From Flavobacteriales bacterium (GTDB lineage Bacteria; Bacteroidota; Bacteroidia; Flavobacteriales; BACL11): 21,120 bases of DNA. Position numbers and translations under genes: made by a program. Shown piece by piece: positions 6,639-14,386 of this stretch. Every line of letters starts with the position of its first letter. The first letter of the stretch is position 1. The DNA lies in the NCBI GenBank assembly GCA_002728175.1, contig PBVH01000012.1:50016-71135 (forward strand). Reading direction: 5' to 3'. The notes below the pieces were generated by a model. It did not search any database. It saw only the letters and a list, made by a program, of their open reading frames with translations, and was not told the DNA's origin.

Positions 6639-7613
6639 ATGAGTGATATAAAAAAAATAATAGTGCCAATAAAAAAAGAAATGGAATCATTTGAAAAAAA
6701 ATTCAAAGAATCTGTTTCTAGCGACGTTGCTTTAGTAGATAAAATCATGCACTATATCATAAAACGAAAAGGGAAGCAAATAAGACCTATTTTTGTTTTC
6801 TTATCTGCAAAACTTTTTGGTAAAGTATCTAAATCATGTTATACTGCCGCTTCTCTAATAGAGCTATTACATACTGCTACACTAATACATGATGACGTAG
6901 TTGATGAATCTAATCTAAGGCGTGGTGTTTTTTCTGTTAATGCTGTCTGGAAGAATAAAATTGCTGTGCTTGTTGGGGATTTTTTATTAAGCAAAGGTCT
7001 TCTTTTATCTGTAAAAAATAAAGAATATAAAATGCTAGAGATTATGTCTAGTGCTGTTGAACAAATGAGTGAAGGGGAATTATTGCAAATGGAAAAATCA
7101 AGAAAACTAAATGTATCAGAGGCCGATTATTATAAAATTATTAGAAAAAAAACAGCTGCCTTAATATCCGCTTGTTGTGAAAGCGGCGCTGTTGCAACTA
7201 AACAATGTGATACTGTTTGCGAGAAAATGCGTTTATTTGGAGAGTACGCTGGCATGGCATTCCAAATTAAAGATGATCTTTTTGACTACGATTCGAATAT
7301 AAATATTGGTAAACCAAAAGGTATTGACATTAAAGACAAGAAGTTAACTTTACCAATAATATACAGTTTAAATAAAGTTTCTTACAATCAAAAAAGAACG
7401 ATTATTAACACTATAAAAAGGGATTATGACAATAATGAGAAAATAATTGAATTATATAATATTGTAAAATCCTGTGGCGGCATCGACTACTCTAAAAAAA
7501 TTATGAATGAATACCATGATAAGGCTATTGGTATACTGAATGAATTTGAAGATAATGAAGCTAAAAACAGTCTCATGTTGTTGCTCAAATTTATAATAAA
7601 TAGGAAAAAATGA
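6639..7613 (+). CDS. Long-chain all-trans polyprenyl diphosphate synthase (IspB-like)
   Basis: This enzyme extends allylic diphosphates with isopentenyl diphosphate, here most likely to supply the menaquinone side chain. The 324-residue protein has GKQIRP (45-50), the first aspartate-rich motif DDVVD (85-89) followed by RR (94-95), and the second motif DDLFD (211-215), then KPKGIDIKDKKLTLP. The residues four and five positions before the first motif (T81, A80) are small; in this family bulky residues there stop chain growth early, so a long product is predicted. Exact length (for example C30 versus C35-C40) cannot be read from the sequence. It starts 22 bases after rlmN and its end overlaps dnaG by 4 bases (ATGA). 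Confidence 0.88.
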   Translation: MSDIKKIIVPIKKEMESFEKKFKESVSSDVALVDKIMHYIIKRKGKQIRPIFVFLSAKLFGKVSKSCYTAASLIELLHTATLIHDDVVDESNLRRGVFSVNAVWKNKIAVLVGDFLLSKGLLLSVKNKEYKMLEIMSSAVEQMSEGELLQMEKSRKLNVSEADYYKIIRKKTAALISACCESGAVATKQCDTVCEKMRLFGEYAGMAFQIKDDLFDYDSNINIGKPKGIDIKDKKLTLPIIYSLNKVSYNQKRTIINTIKRDYDNNEKIIELYNIVKSCGGIDYSKKIMNEYHDKAIGILNEFEDNEAKNSLMLLLKFIINRKK

Positions 7614-9499
7614 TTGATTCAGAAACAATTGATAAAATCTTTGAAGCTGCAAAAATTGAAGAAGTAATAGGTGATTTTGTTGAACTAAAAAAAAGAGGTG
7701 TCAACTATCTTGGAAGATGCCCTTTCCATAATGAAAAGACACCATCATTTACAGTTTCACCTACTAAAGGGATTTACAAGTGCTTTGGCTGTGGCAAGGG
7801 AGGGAATGTTGTAAATTTTATTATGGAAATCGAACACTATAATTATCCTGAAGCGCTAAAATATATAGCTAACAAATATAGTATTGAAGTAGTCGAAAAT
7901 GAACTCACTTTTGAACAAAAGGATAAAAAAAACAAAAAAGATAATCAATATTTAATTACAGATTTCGCAAAAAATATATTTAAAAAAAATCTTAATAGTA
8001 AAGAAGGGAAAAACATTGCACTAAGATATTTTAAAGAAAGAGGTATCTCAGAGCCCATGATTGAAAAATTTGAGCTTGGTTATGCAATGTCAAATTCAAA
8101 TTTTTTAACAACTATTGCGTTAAAAAATAATTTTAACCCGCAGCTTTTAGTTGATTCTGGATTGTCATTGGCTAATGAAAATAATAATAAAATAATTGAT
8201 CGTTTTAAAGATCGAATAATTTTTCCAATTCATAGCTTTACAGGAAGAGTATTAGGATTTGGAGGAAGGGCATTGAAAGAAAGTGCAAAAGCAAAATACT
8301 TAAATTCTCCTGAAACATTAATATATCATAAAAGCAAAGTTTTATATGGCTTATTTCAAGCTAAAACTGATATAAAAAGAGAAGATGAATGTTATATAGT
8401 TGAAGGATACACTGATGTAATTTCTTTATTCGAAAAAGGAATTAAAAATGTTGTTTCAGCATCAGGTACAGCTTTGGGTGTAGAGCAACTTAGATTAATT
8501 TCTAGAATCACTGAAAACATAACGTTAATTTTTGATTCAGATGATGCCGGTATAAAAGCTACTTATAGAACAATTGATCTTGCTTTACAAGAAGGACTAG
8601 AAGTTAATATTGTTATTTTACCTGAAGCTGAAGATCCTGATTCATTTGCCAAAAATAATAGTGAAGAAGAACTAAAATTATTTTTACAATCAAAAAAACT
8701 TAATTTTATTGATTATAAAGTATTTATTTCAAAATTAAATTCAATTACAGATCCCAAAAAAATTACAGTTATAAAAAGAAATATTTTTTCTTCAATAGCC
8801 CAGATTAGTGATTCCTTAGTTAGAAGTGAATACTGCAAAATATATGCTAAAAAATTGAATGTTGATGAAGAAATTATGTTAAAAGAAATATTTAAAATTA
8901 GATCTAACATTAATTTTCTTACTAAGAAAACTAATAACCTCCAAGTAGTAAATAAAACTAAAAATATCAATGATGAAACTAAACTTTATGCATATGAGGA
9001 AGAAATTATTAGACTATTAATTAATTATGGGAATGAAAAAATCAATTATAAAGATGGAAGTATCAGTGTTGTAGATATGATAATAAATGATTTAAAAATT
9101 GATAACATCAACTTTAGCAATTCGGTTTTTAATAAAATTTACATCAAAATAATCGCTGAATATTCAAAGAATAATGTTATTGACATTGAGAAATTAATAA
9201 AAGAATATGATCATGAAATAAATTCTGTAGTTGTTAATCTTATTAGCAACCAACACTCAATTAGTATCAATTGGAAAAAGCAACATAAAATTTTTACTGT
9301 TCGTGAAAATCAAAAAATGCGCAAAACAACGGAAAAAGCTATTCTATCATTAAAAAAATGCCACCTAGAAATAAAAATAAAAAATTTACAAGAGAAAATT
9401 AGTTTTGGAAACAACGACTTATCATTACTAAAAGAATTAAATGATTTAACTAAAATCAAAACAGAAATTGCAAAAATACTTGGTAGAAATGTTGGGTAA
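7610..9499 (+). CDS. dnaG: DNA primase DnaG
   Basis: DnaG synthesises RNA primers at the replication fork. The 629-residue protein begins with a CHC2 zinc-binding domain (C37, H40, C58, C61 in CPFH and CFGC), followed by the RNA polymerase core with RFKDRIIFPI (198-207) and NSPETLIYHKSKVLYGL (232-248). The Toprim acidic residues are E265 in VEGYTDV and D309/D311 in FDSDDAG. The C-terminal part (about 440-629) is Lys/Asn-rich and divergent, as expected for the helicase-interacting domain. It overlaps the polyprenyl synthase stop by 4 bases, suggesting translational coupling, and its own last 11 bases contain the PAP2 start. Grouping primase with lipid genes rather than rpsU/rpoD differs from the classic proteobacterial arrangement. 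Confidence 0.95.
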   Translation: MIDSETIDKIFEAAKIEEVIGDFVELKKRGVNYLGRCPFHNEKTPSFTVSPTKGIYKCFGCGKGGNVVNFIMEIEHYNYPEALKYIANKYSIEVVENELTFEQKDKKNKKDNQYLITDFAKNIFKKNLNSKEGKNIALRYFKERGISEPMIEKFELGYAMSNSNFLTTIALKNNFNPQLLVDSGLSLANENNNKIIDRFKDRIIFPIHSFTGRVLGFGGRALKESAKAKYLNSPETLIYHKSKVLYGLFQAKTDIKREDECYIVEGYTDVISLFEKGIKNVVSASGTALGVEQLRLISRITENITLIFDSDDAGIKATYRTIDLALQEGLEVNIVILPEAEDPDSFAKNNSEEELKLFLQSKKLNFIDYKVFISKLNSITDPKKITVIKRNIFSSIAQISDSLVRSEYCKIYAKKLNVDEEIMLKEIFKIRSNINFLTKKTNNLQVVNKTKNINDETKLYAYEEEIIRLLINYGNEKINYKDGSISVVDMIINDLKIDNINFSNSVFNKIYIKIIAEYSKNNVIDIEKLIKEYDHEINSVVVNLISNQHSISINWKKQHKIFTVRENQKMRKTTEKAILSLKKCHLEIKIKNLQEKISFGNNDLSLLKELNDLTKIKTEIAKILGRNVG

Positions 9500-10019
9500 A
9501 TTTTTTTTAATACTATTTTATTTGGTGTTCTCATTTAATCTTTTTAGCCAAAAAAGTAACTTTGAAAAGGCGGGTGATATAATTCAAATCACATTGCCAG
9601 CAACCGCATTTACATCACAACTTTTTTTAGATAAAGAAGATTCCGAGGCAATTACATTTGTAAAATCAATGGGGGCATCTTTTATTGTTACTCACACAAT
9701 CAAAAGAGTAGTTAATAAAGAAAGACCTAACGGGGGTGATTTTTCTTTTCCATCTGGGCATACATCCGCAGCGTTTACAGGAGCCGCTTTTATCGATTAT
9801 AAATATGGTTTAAAATATGGCTTACCCGCATACATATTTGCAGCATTTGTTGGGTGGAGTAGAGTATACGCAAAAAAACATGATTATATTGATGTTCTTG
9901 GTGGTATTATAGTTGGTGTAGGCTGTGTTGAATTATTTACATCAAAAACAAAAAATTATAGTCTTAATTTTTCTTATAACTCTCAACCAAATATAGTATT
10001 TAGTGTTTTTCTAGATTAA
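9489..10019 (+). CDS. Secreted/membrane PAP2-family phosphatase
   Basis: A 176-residue type-2 phosphatidic acid phosphatase superfamily protein. The start chosen is ATG 9489, inside the dnaG end; a TTG at 9468 is in frame but would spoil the N-terminal signal. Residues 1-21 form a signal peptide or anchor ending NLFSQ, a typical Bacteroidota cleavage context. The complete catalytic signature is present: K72-x6-R79-P80 (KRVVNKERP), PSGH at 88-91, and SR-x5-H-x3-D at 124-135 (SRVYAKKHDYID). Such enzymes dephosphorylate lipid phosphates or diphosphates on the periplasmic side; candidate substrates are undecaprenyl diphosphate or lipid A, and the sequence does not decide which. Its stop codon overlaps that of the convergent DAHP synthase gene. 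Confidence 0.85.
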   Translation: MLGKFFLILFYLVFSFNLFSQKSNFEKAGDIIQITLPATAFTSQLFLDKEDSEAITFVKSMGASFIVTHTIKRVVNKERPNGGDFSFPSGHTSAAFTGAAFIDYKYGLKYGLPAYIFAAFVGWSRVYAKKHDYIDVLGGIIVGVGCVELFTSKTKNYSLNFSYNSQPNIVFSVFLD

Positions 10020-11083
10020 TTATTATCTAAATTTTGAAGAATTTTAGTTTGTTTTAAAATTGAATATTTGTGAATTATTTCAAAAATTTCATAAACGAAA
10101 TTTTCATCTAAATCTAATGTTTCTCCTTTTTTCTTTCGAGTATCTAAAATTTCAAACCATCTTTTAAGCTGAAAAACAGTTATTCCATTTAAGTGTTTTA
10201 AATCAGCAATTTGTTTAATTATGTCTTCTCTATGCATTAATAACTCTAATATTTTCATATCATAATTATCAATATCAAGTCTAAAAGACTGTAATTGACT
10301 ACTTATATTATCATCATTTAACTCGGGACTTCTTAATGTTAGTCCTTTAACAATATCGATTAAATTTTTGGGTGAAATTTGTTGTTTTCGATCACTTAAA
10401 GCAGTTTTTGGATCATAATGTGATTCAATCATTAATCCATCTAGATCTAGATCCATCGCAATTTGACTAATATCTTTAACATACTTGCTGTTGCCAGATA
10501 TATGGCTTGGATCGCAAATTATTGGTATTTCGGGGTTTGCCTTTCTAAATTTAATTATTTTTTCCCACCTAGGTTCATTTCGAAATGTTGAACTTGTATC
10601 ATTATAAAATCCTCTATGAACAGCAACTAAATTATTTACACCATGTTTTTTTAACCTTTCAAACGCACCAATCCACAAATTAATATCAGGATGGGTTGGA
10701 TTTTTTATTAAAATAGGAATATCATGCCCTTTTAAAGCCTGTGCAATTTCTTCAACATAAAAAGGGTTGACAGTTGTTCTAGCCCCAATCCAAAGCATAT
10801 CAATATTTGATTTTAAACATATATCAACGTGTTTTGGTGTTGCTACTTCAGTGCAAACCTTAATTCCAAGTTTTGATTGAACCTTATTTAACCAATTTAA
10901 TCCTTTTTCACCGACTCCTTCAAAGTTATTTGGTTTAGTTCTTGGCTTCCAAAGACCTGCTCGAAAAACATCAACTATTGGTTTAATAGCATTTGCAGTT
11001 CTTATTACTTGTTTTTCAGATTCTGCACTACATGGACCAGAAATTATAAATGGCCTATTTTTTTCTAATTTATAATTTAACAT
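10016..11083 (-). CDS. Bifunctional DAHP synthase / chorismate mutase
   Basis: The N-terminal domain (about residues 1-250) is a class-I-type 3-deoxy-7-phosphoheptulonate synthase, condensing phosphoenolpyruvate and erythrose 4-phosphate as the first shikimate step: GPCSAES (16-22), RAGLWKPRTKPNNFEG (41-56), LIKNPTHPD and ICDPSHISG (189-197). The C-terminal domain (about 262-350) is an AroQ-type chorismate mutase: FRLDIDNYDMKILELLMHR followed by the Lys/Arg-containing second and third helices. The fusion is normal for Bacteroidota, where the mutase domain probably mediates feedback by prephenate or aromatic end products. It starts 26 bases after rsmI, probably in the same operon; a TAAATTTA (11093-11100) could act as a poor extra -7 element. 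Its stop shares TTAA with the PAP2 stop. Confidence 0.93.
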   Translation of the reverse strand: MLNYKLEKNRPFIISGPCSAESEKQVIRTANAIKPIVDVFRAGLWKPRTKPNNFEGVGEKGLNWLNKVQSKLGIKVCTEVATPKHVDICLKSNIDMLWIGARTTVNPFYVEEIAQALKGHDIPILIKNPTHPDINLWIGAFERLKKHGVNNLVAVHRGFYNDTSSTFRNEPRWEKIIKFRKANPEIPIICDPSHISGNSKYVKDISQIAMDLDLDGLMIESHYDPKTALSDRKQQISPKNLIDIVKGLTLRSPELNDDNISSQLQSFRLDIDNYDMKILELLMHREDIIKQIADLKHLNGITVFQLKRWFEILDTRKKKGETLDLDENFVYEIFEIIHKYSILKQTKILQNLDNN

Positions 11084-11109
11084 AATTACAAGTAAATTTA
11101 GCTGTATTT

Positions 11110-11778
11110 TTATTTTTTTGAAACTATGATCACAAATTCCCCTTTTGGTTTTTTTAATTCGTAGTAACTAATGATTTCTATAATTTTTCCTCTTTTATTT
11201 TCTTCATGAATCTTTGAGATTTCTCTAGAAACACTAATAAGTTGGTCTGAGCCAAGAAATGCAGATAGTTGCTTTAATGTTCTTAGCAATCTGTGTGGTG
11301 ACTCATACAGTATAAACGTCATATCATAGTCAACAAGCATTTTTAATCTTTTTGTTCTTCCTTTTTTATTAGGCAAAAAGCCCTCAAAAATAAATCGATC
11401 ACAAGAAAATCCTGAACTAACTAGTGCCGGCAAGAACGCAGTTGGGCCTGGCAAACACTCAGTATCTATATTATTCTTCATACATTCTCTTACTAATAAA
11501 AATCCTGGGTCTGATATTGAAGGAGTTCCAGCATCTGATACTATAGCAATTTGGATCCCCGAAAGTAATTTGTCAATCCACTTCTGTAATTTTTTATGTT
11601 CATTAAACATATGGTATGAAAACATTTTTGTTTTAATATCATAATGTGACAATAACTTTTTTGTTTTTCTAGTGTCTTCTGCTAAAATTATATCAACACT
11701 ATTTAAAATATTAACTCCTCTATATGTTATATCTTTTAAATTTCCAATTGGGGTAGGCACTAAATATAATTTGGACAT
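11110..11778 (-). CDS. rsmI: 16S rRNA C1402 2'-O-methyltransferase RsmI
   Basis: RsmI methylates the 2'-O of C1402 in the ribosomal P site, using S-adenosylmethionine. The 222-residue protein shows the tetrapyrrole-methylase-fold motifs of the family: VPTPIGNLKDIT (7-18), AEDTRKT (33-39), SDAGTPSISDPG (81-92), LPGPTAFLPALVSSG (109-123) and FEGFLPNKKGR. It is shorter than the proteobacterial enzyme because it lacks the C-terminal extension, which is usual in Bacteroidota. The ATG lies 10 bases after the DUF2279 gene stop, so it is very probably on that transcript, with the DAHP synthase 26 bases downstream. Confidence 0.95.
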   Translation of the reverse strand: MSKLYLVPTPIGNLKDITYRGVNILNSVDIILAEDTRKTKKLLSHYDIKTKMFSYHMFNEHKKLQKWIDKLLSGIQIAIVSDAGTPSISDPGFLLVRECMKNNIDTECLPGPTAFLPALVSSGFSCDRFIFEGFLPNKKGRTKRLKMLVDYDMTFILYESPHRLLRTLKQLSAFLGSDQLISVSREISKIHEENKRGKIIEIISYYELKKPKGEFVIIVSKK

Positions 11779-11788
11779 AAATTAATTT

Positions 11789-12676
11789 TTATATATATAA
11801 TGGGTAAAATTTTATTTTTGGAGATATCAATATTGTTGGTGCAGGAAAGTGAATATAGTTTAACCAATGTTTTATCTTTTTAGCAACTGGTTTATTCCAT
11901 TTTTTTAATATTTTGGGAATATCATAATCTAAAGCTATATACCATTCATTTCTACCTCCTCTTTTTTGATTATTTTCAGATAAATATTGACTGTCATCTA
12001 AACCAAAACCTACTGCAATATTTAACCATTCTGGAAAAAAATAATTATCATAAATATTATGTAAATTTATTGTCATCCAATACGTTTGATTAGGATAATC
12101 ATCATGCCAATTTATGCCGCTAATTTCTTTGCCACGTTGTTTTTCAAGTTGAATGTATTTATTTGACCACTTATAATAAGAAAACTTGAAATTAATATTT
12201 TTAAAAAAATTATACTTATGCTGAAAAAACGGATAAAACGCTCCTGCTGTTCCTGTAGCAAGATCTAAATAACTAAACCCCCAATATGGAGCATATGCAT
12301 CCTTTATTTCAATTGCTAACTGCAAACTTGTTCCAACAATTGTTCCATATAAAAGTGATTTTTCCTTATTTATTCCAGACCACAACATTGATGATTTAAA
12401 AATATCTGCAGCTAATAATCCACCCATAAAATGCCCAAGTTTATCTACGTTTTTGGCATATATTAAATCTACACCATCATCAAAATGAAAAGCTGTTTTA
12501 TTATCTGCCCACCAACTGTTTTCAAGATAATAATATGTAGATGCTAATGACAGTGTAATACTAGATCCTGCTATAAATAACTTATTTTTATTCGGCATAA
12601 CAGTATCAGATTGTGAATTACAATTAGTTGAAAAAAGTATAAACGATAAATTTATTATAAATAATCTAAAATTCAT
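11789..12676 (-). CDS. DUF2279 (YfiM-like) exported protein
   Basis: An envelope protein of unknown function, 295 residues from the chosen start at 12676. The frame is open to an ATG at 12766, but that would overlap tdk and put 30 residues before a normal signal peptide; a -7 element at 12707-12700 fits only the inner start. Residues 1-22 (MNFRLFIINLSFILF...) form a signal peptide; the Cys in STNC is not in a convincing lipobox. The mid-region has DKLGHFMGGLLAADIF, then a hydrophobic stretch, EIKDAYAPYWGFSYLD and GTAGAFYP, which is the DUF2279 pattern. The C-terminal half is rich in Trp and Tyr, suggesting beta-strands. It heads a run with rsmI and the DAHP synthase. Function cannot be inferred. 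Confidence 0.7.
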   Translation of the reverse strand: MNFRLFIINLSFILFSTNCNSQSDTVMPNKNKLFIAGSSITLSLASTYYYLENSWWADNKTAFHFDDGVDLIYAKNVDKLGHFMGGLLAADIFKSSMLWSGINKEKSLLYGTIVGTSLQLAIEIKDAYAPYWGFSYLDLATGTAGAFYPFFQHKYNFFKNINFKFSYYKWSNKYIQLEKQRGKEISGINWHDDYPNQTYWMTINLHNIYDNYFFPEWLNIAVGFGLDDSQYLSENNQKRGGRNEWYIALDYDIPKILKKWNKPVAKKIKHWLNYIHFPAPTILISPKIKFYPLYI

Positions 12677-12699
12677 CTCTGCTATTTGTTTTATATTAG

Positions 12700-12707
12700 C
12701 AAACATA
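12700..12707 (-). promoter_or_regulatory. -7 element for the DUF2279-rsmI-DAHP synthase run
   Basis: On the minus strand this reads TATGTTTG, a full TAnnTTTG match, ending 23 bases before the ATG at 12676. No TTG is found at the proper -33 spacing. It lies within the 53-base gap shared with the divergent tdk gene, for which I find no equally good element. Confidence 0.45.
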
Positions 12708-12729
12708 AATATAAAGCAAATAATTATAT

Positions 12730-13311
12730 ATGTTTTTTGAACCAAAAATATATTCCAACATGTCAAAAGGAACTGTTGAAGTTATTTGTGGATCTATGTT
12801 TTCAGGCAAAACACAAGAGCTTATAAGAAGATTAAAAAGACTGGAGATTGCTAAAAAAAAATTTATAATTTTTAAACCTACTATTGATGTTAGATATGAT
12901 AAAAATAAAATTGTATCTCACAATAAAGACTGTATAAATGCAACGTCAGTAAATAATATTGCTGAAATAAAAGAAATAATTTCAGATGAGGAGGTTATTG
13001 CTATAGATGAGGCGCAATTTTTTGACGCAACTTTGATCTCTTTATGTAACGATTTAGCCAATAGCGGGAAACGAGTTATAATTTGTGGGCTAGACATGGA
13101 CTATTTAGGTGTTCCTTTTGGAATAATGCCGTCATTAATGGCGATTTCTGATAGTATTACTAAACTACATGCTGTTTGCTCATACTGTGGTGATACTGCT
13201 AACTATTCATATAGAATAGGTACAGATCAAAATAGAATAAAAATAGGCGAGCAAGAAGAATATCAAGCGCTTTGCAGGGTGTGTTTTAATAAGAAAAAAA
13301 ACTGTGAATAA
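12730..13311 (+). CDS. tdk: Thymidine kinase (type II)
   Basis: Thymidine kinase phosphorylates thymidine with ATP in pyrimidine salvage. The 193-residue protein has the P-loop GSMFSGKT (21-28), the Walker-B-like DEAQFF (93-98), the lasso region GLDMDYLGVPFG (120-131), and a zinc site formed by C150/C153 and C182/C185. The start at 12730 (MFFEPKI) is preferred over ATG 12760 because Bacteroidota homologues usually begin MFLE a few residues before the P-loop strand. It diverges from DUF2279 across 53 bases. The last 8 bases overlap the alr GTG start. An A9 run lies at 12853-12861 (codons for KKK). Confidence 0.94.
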   Translation: MFFEPKIYSNMSKGTVEVICGSMFSGKTQELIRRLKRLEIAKKKFIIFKPTIDVRYDKNKIVSHNKDCINATSVNNIAEIKEIISDEEVIAIDEAQFFDATLISLCNDLANSGKRVIICGLDMDYLGVPFGIMPSLMAISDSITKLHAVCSYCGDTANYSYRIGTDQNRIKIGEQEEYQALCRVCFNKKKNCE

Positions 13312-14386
13312 TATCCACGAAACCATATTATCAGTTGACTTAGAGAAATTAGCAAAAAATTTTTTTTACTTAAAAAAACTAATAGCACCAAAAACAAAAA
13401 TTATTGGTGTTGTTAAGGCTTTTGGGTATGGACATGGAGACTTAGAAATAGCAAAAAAATTAGAAAAATTAGGTGTATATGCATTATGGGTAACTGATTT
13501 TGAAGAAGCAATAAACTTAAGAAAAGGTGGTGTTAAATCTAAAATTATTGTTGCTAATCCTGGATACAAAAGCTATAATGAAATCATAAAATATAAAATT
13601 GATGTTATTATTTATAATCATAGTATTTTACAACTTTATATTAAAAATAAGAAGCCTATTAACGTACACATTAAATTTAATACCGGAATGAACAGGTATG
13701 GATTTAATAAAAAAGATATTCCAGTTTTAGCATCTCTAATAAAAAACAACCCTCATCTTAATGTATTATCAACTTGCTCTCATTTATCAGATGCTGAAAA
13801 TGAAGTGTCGAAAAAGTTTGCAAAAAAACAAATTAATTTATTTAAACAAATCTCAACAAAGTTCAACAAATTAATTGCGAAAAAAACTTTATCGCATATT
13901 TTAAATACATATGGAGTTTTACATCATTCTTCTGACTGCTTAGATGCTGTTAGAATTGGGATTGGATTATATGGTTGTACTAAAAATAAATTTTTATTAC
14001 CGATAGCATCTCTAAATAGTGTTATAACTCAAATCCGAAAGGTCAAACGAGGTGATCGTATTGGATATGGAAATAGTTTTGTTTGTGAAAAAGATATGCA
14101 AATTGCTGTTGTTCCAATTGGTTATGCAGACGGTCTTAATAGAGGTCTTAGTAATATGGTAGGAAGTATTGTCATAAATAACAACCACTGTCCCATCATA
14201 GGTAAAATTAGTATGGGAACTTTAACAATTGATATCACAAGTATAAATGCCTCTGAAGGTGATGTGGTTGAAGTTTTTGGTGTCAATAATTCTATTATAT
14301 CAATTGCTAATTCTATTTCAACTATTCCATATGAAATATTATCCTGTCTTAATAGACGAATTAAAAGAATTTATATTAATCAGTAG
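13304..14386 (+). CDS. alr: Alanine racemase (divergent)
   Basis: A PLP-dependent racemase converting L- to D-alanine for peptidoglycan. The 360-residue protein starts at GTG 13304 inside the tdk end; no ATG lies near the N-terminus and the family strand ETILSVDLEKL comes soon after. PLP lysine K38 lies in VVKAFGYGHG, R131 in NTGMNRYG, the R of VRIGIGLYG is present, and the catalytic tyrosine Y255 lies in RIGYGNSF. Two usually conserved acidic residues are changed: N126 where the family has D in DTGM, and G305 after M304 where the family has the MD of CMDQ. It is not fused to MurF, unlike many Bacteroidota Alr proteins. Its last 11 bases overlap the convergent O-antigen ligase gene. Confidence 0.88.
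   Translation: MNNIHETILSVDLEKLAKNFFYLKKLIAPKTKIIGVVKAFGYGHGDLEIAKKLEKLGVYALWVTDFEEAINLRKGGVKSKIIVANPGYKSYNEIIKYKIDVIIYNHSILQLYIKNKKPINVHIKFNTGMNRYGFNKKDIPVLASLIKNNPHLNVLSTCSHLSDAENEVSKKFAKKQINLFKQISTKFNKLIAKKTLSHILNTYGVLHHSSDCLDAVRIGIGLYGCTKNKFLLPIASLNSVITQIRKVKRGDRIGYGNSFVCEKDMQIAVVPIGYADGLNRGLSNMVGSIVINNNHCPIIGKISMGTLTIDITSINASEGDVVEVFGVNNSIISIANSISTIPYEILSCLNRRIKRIYINQ

Noticed and set aside
9468..9488. PAP2 start at TTG 9468
   Set aside because: ATG at 9489 gives a clean signal peptide directly at the N-terminus; the TTG start would add seven residues inside dnaG with no support.
12677..12766. Longer DUF2279 protein starting at 12766
   Set aside because: It would overlap the tdk start, precede the only good promoter element, and bury a normal signal peptide 30 residues in.
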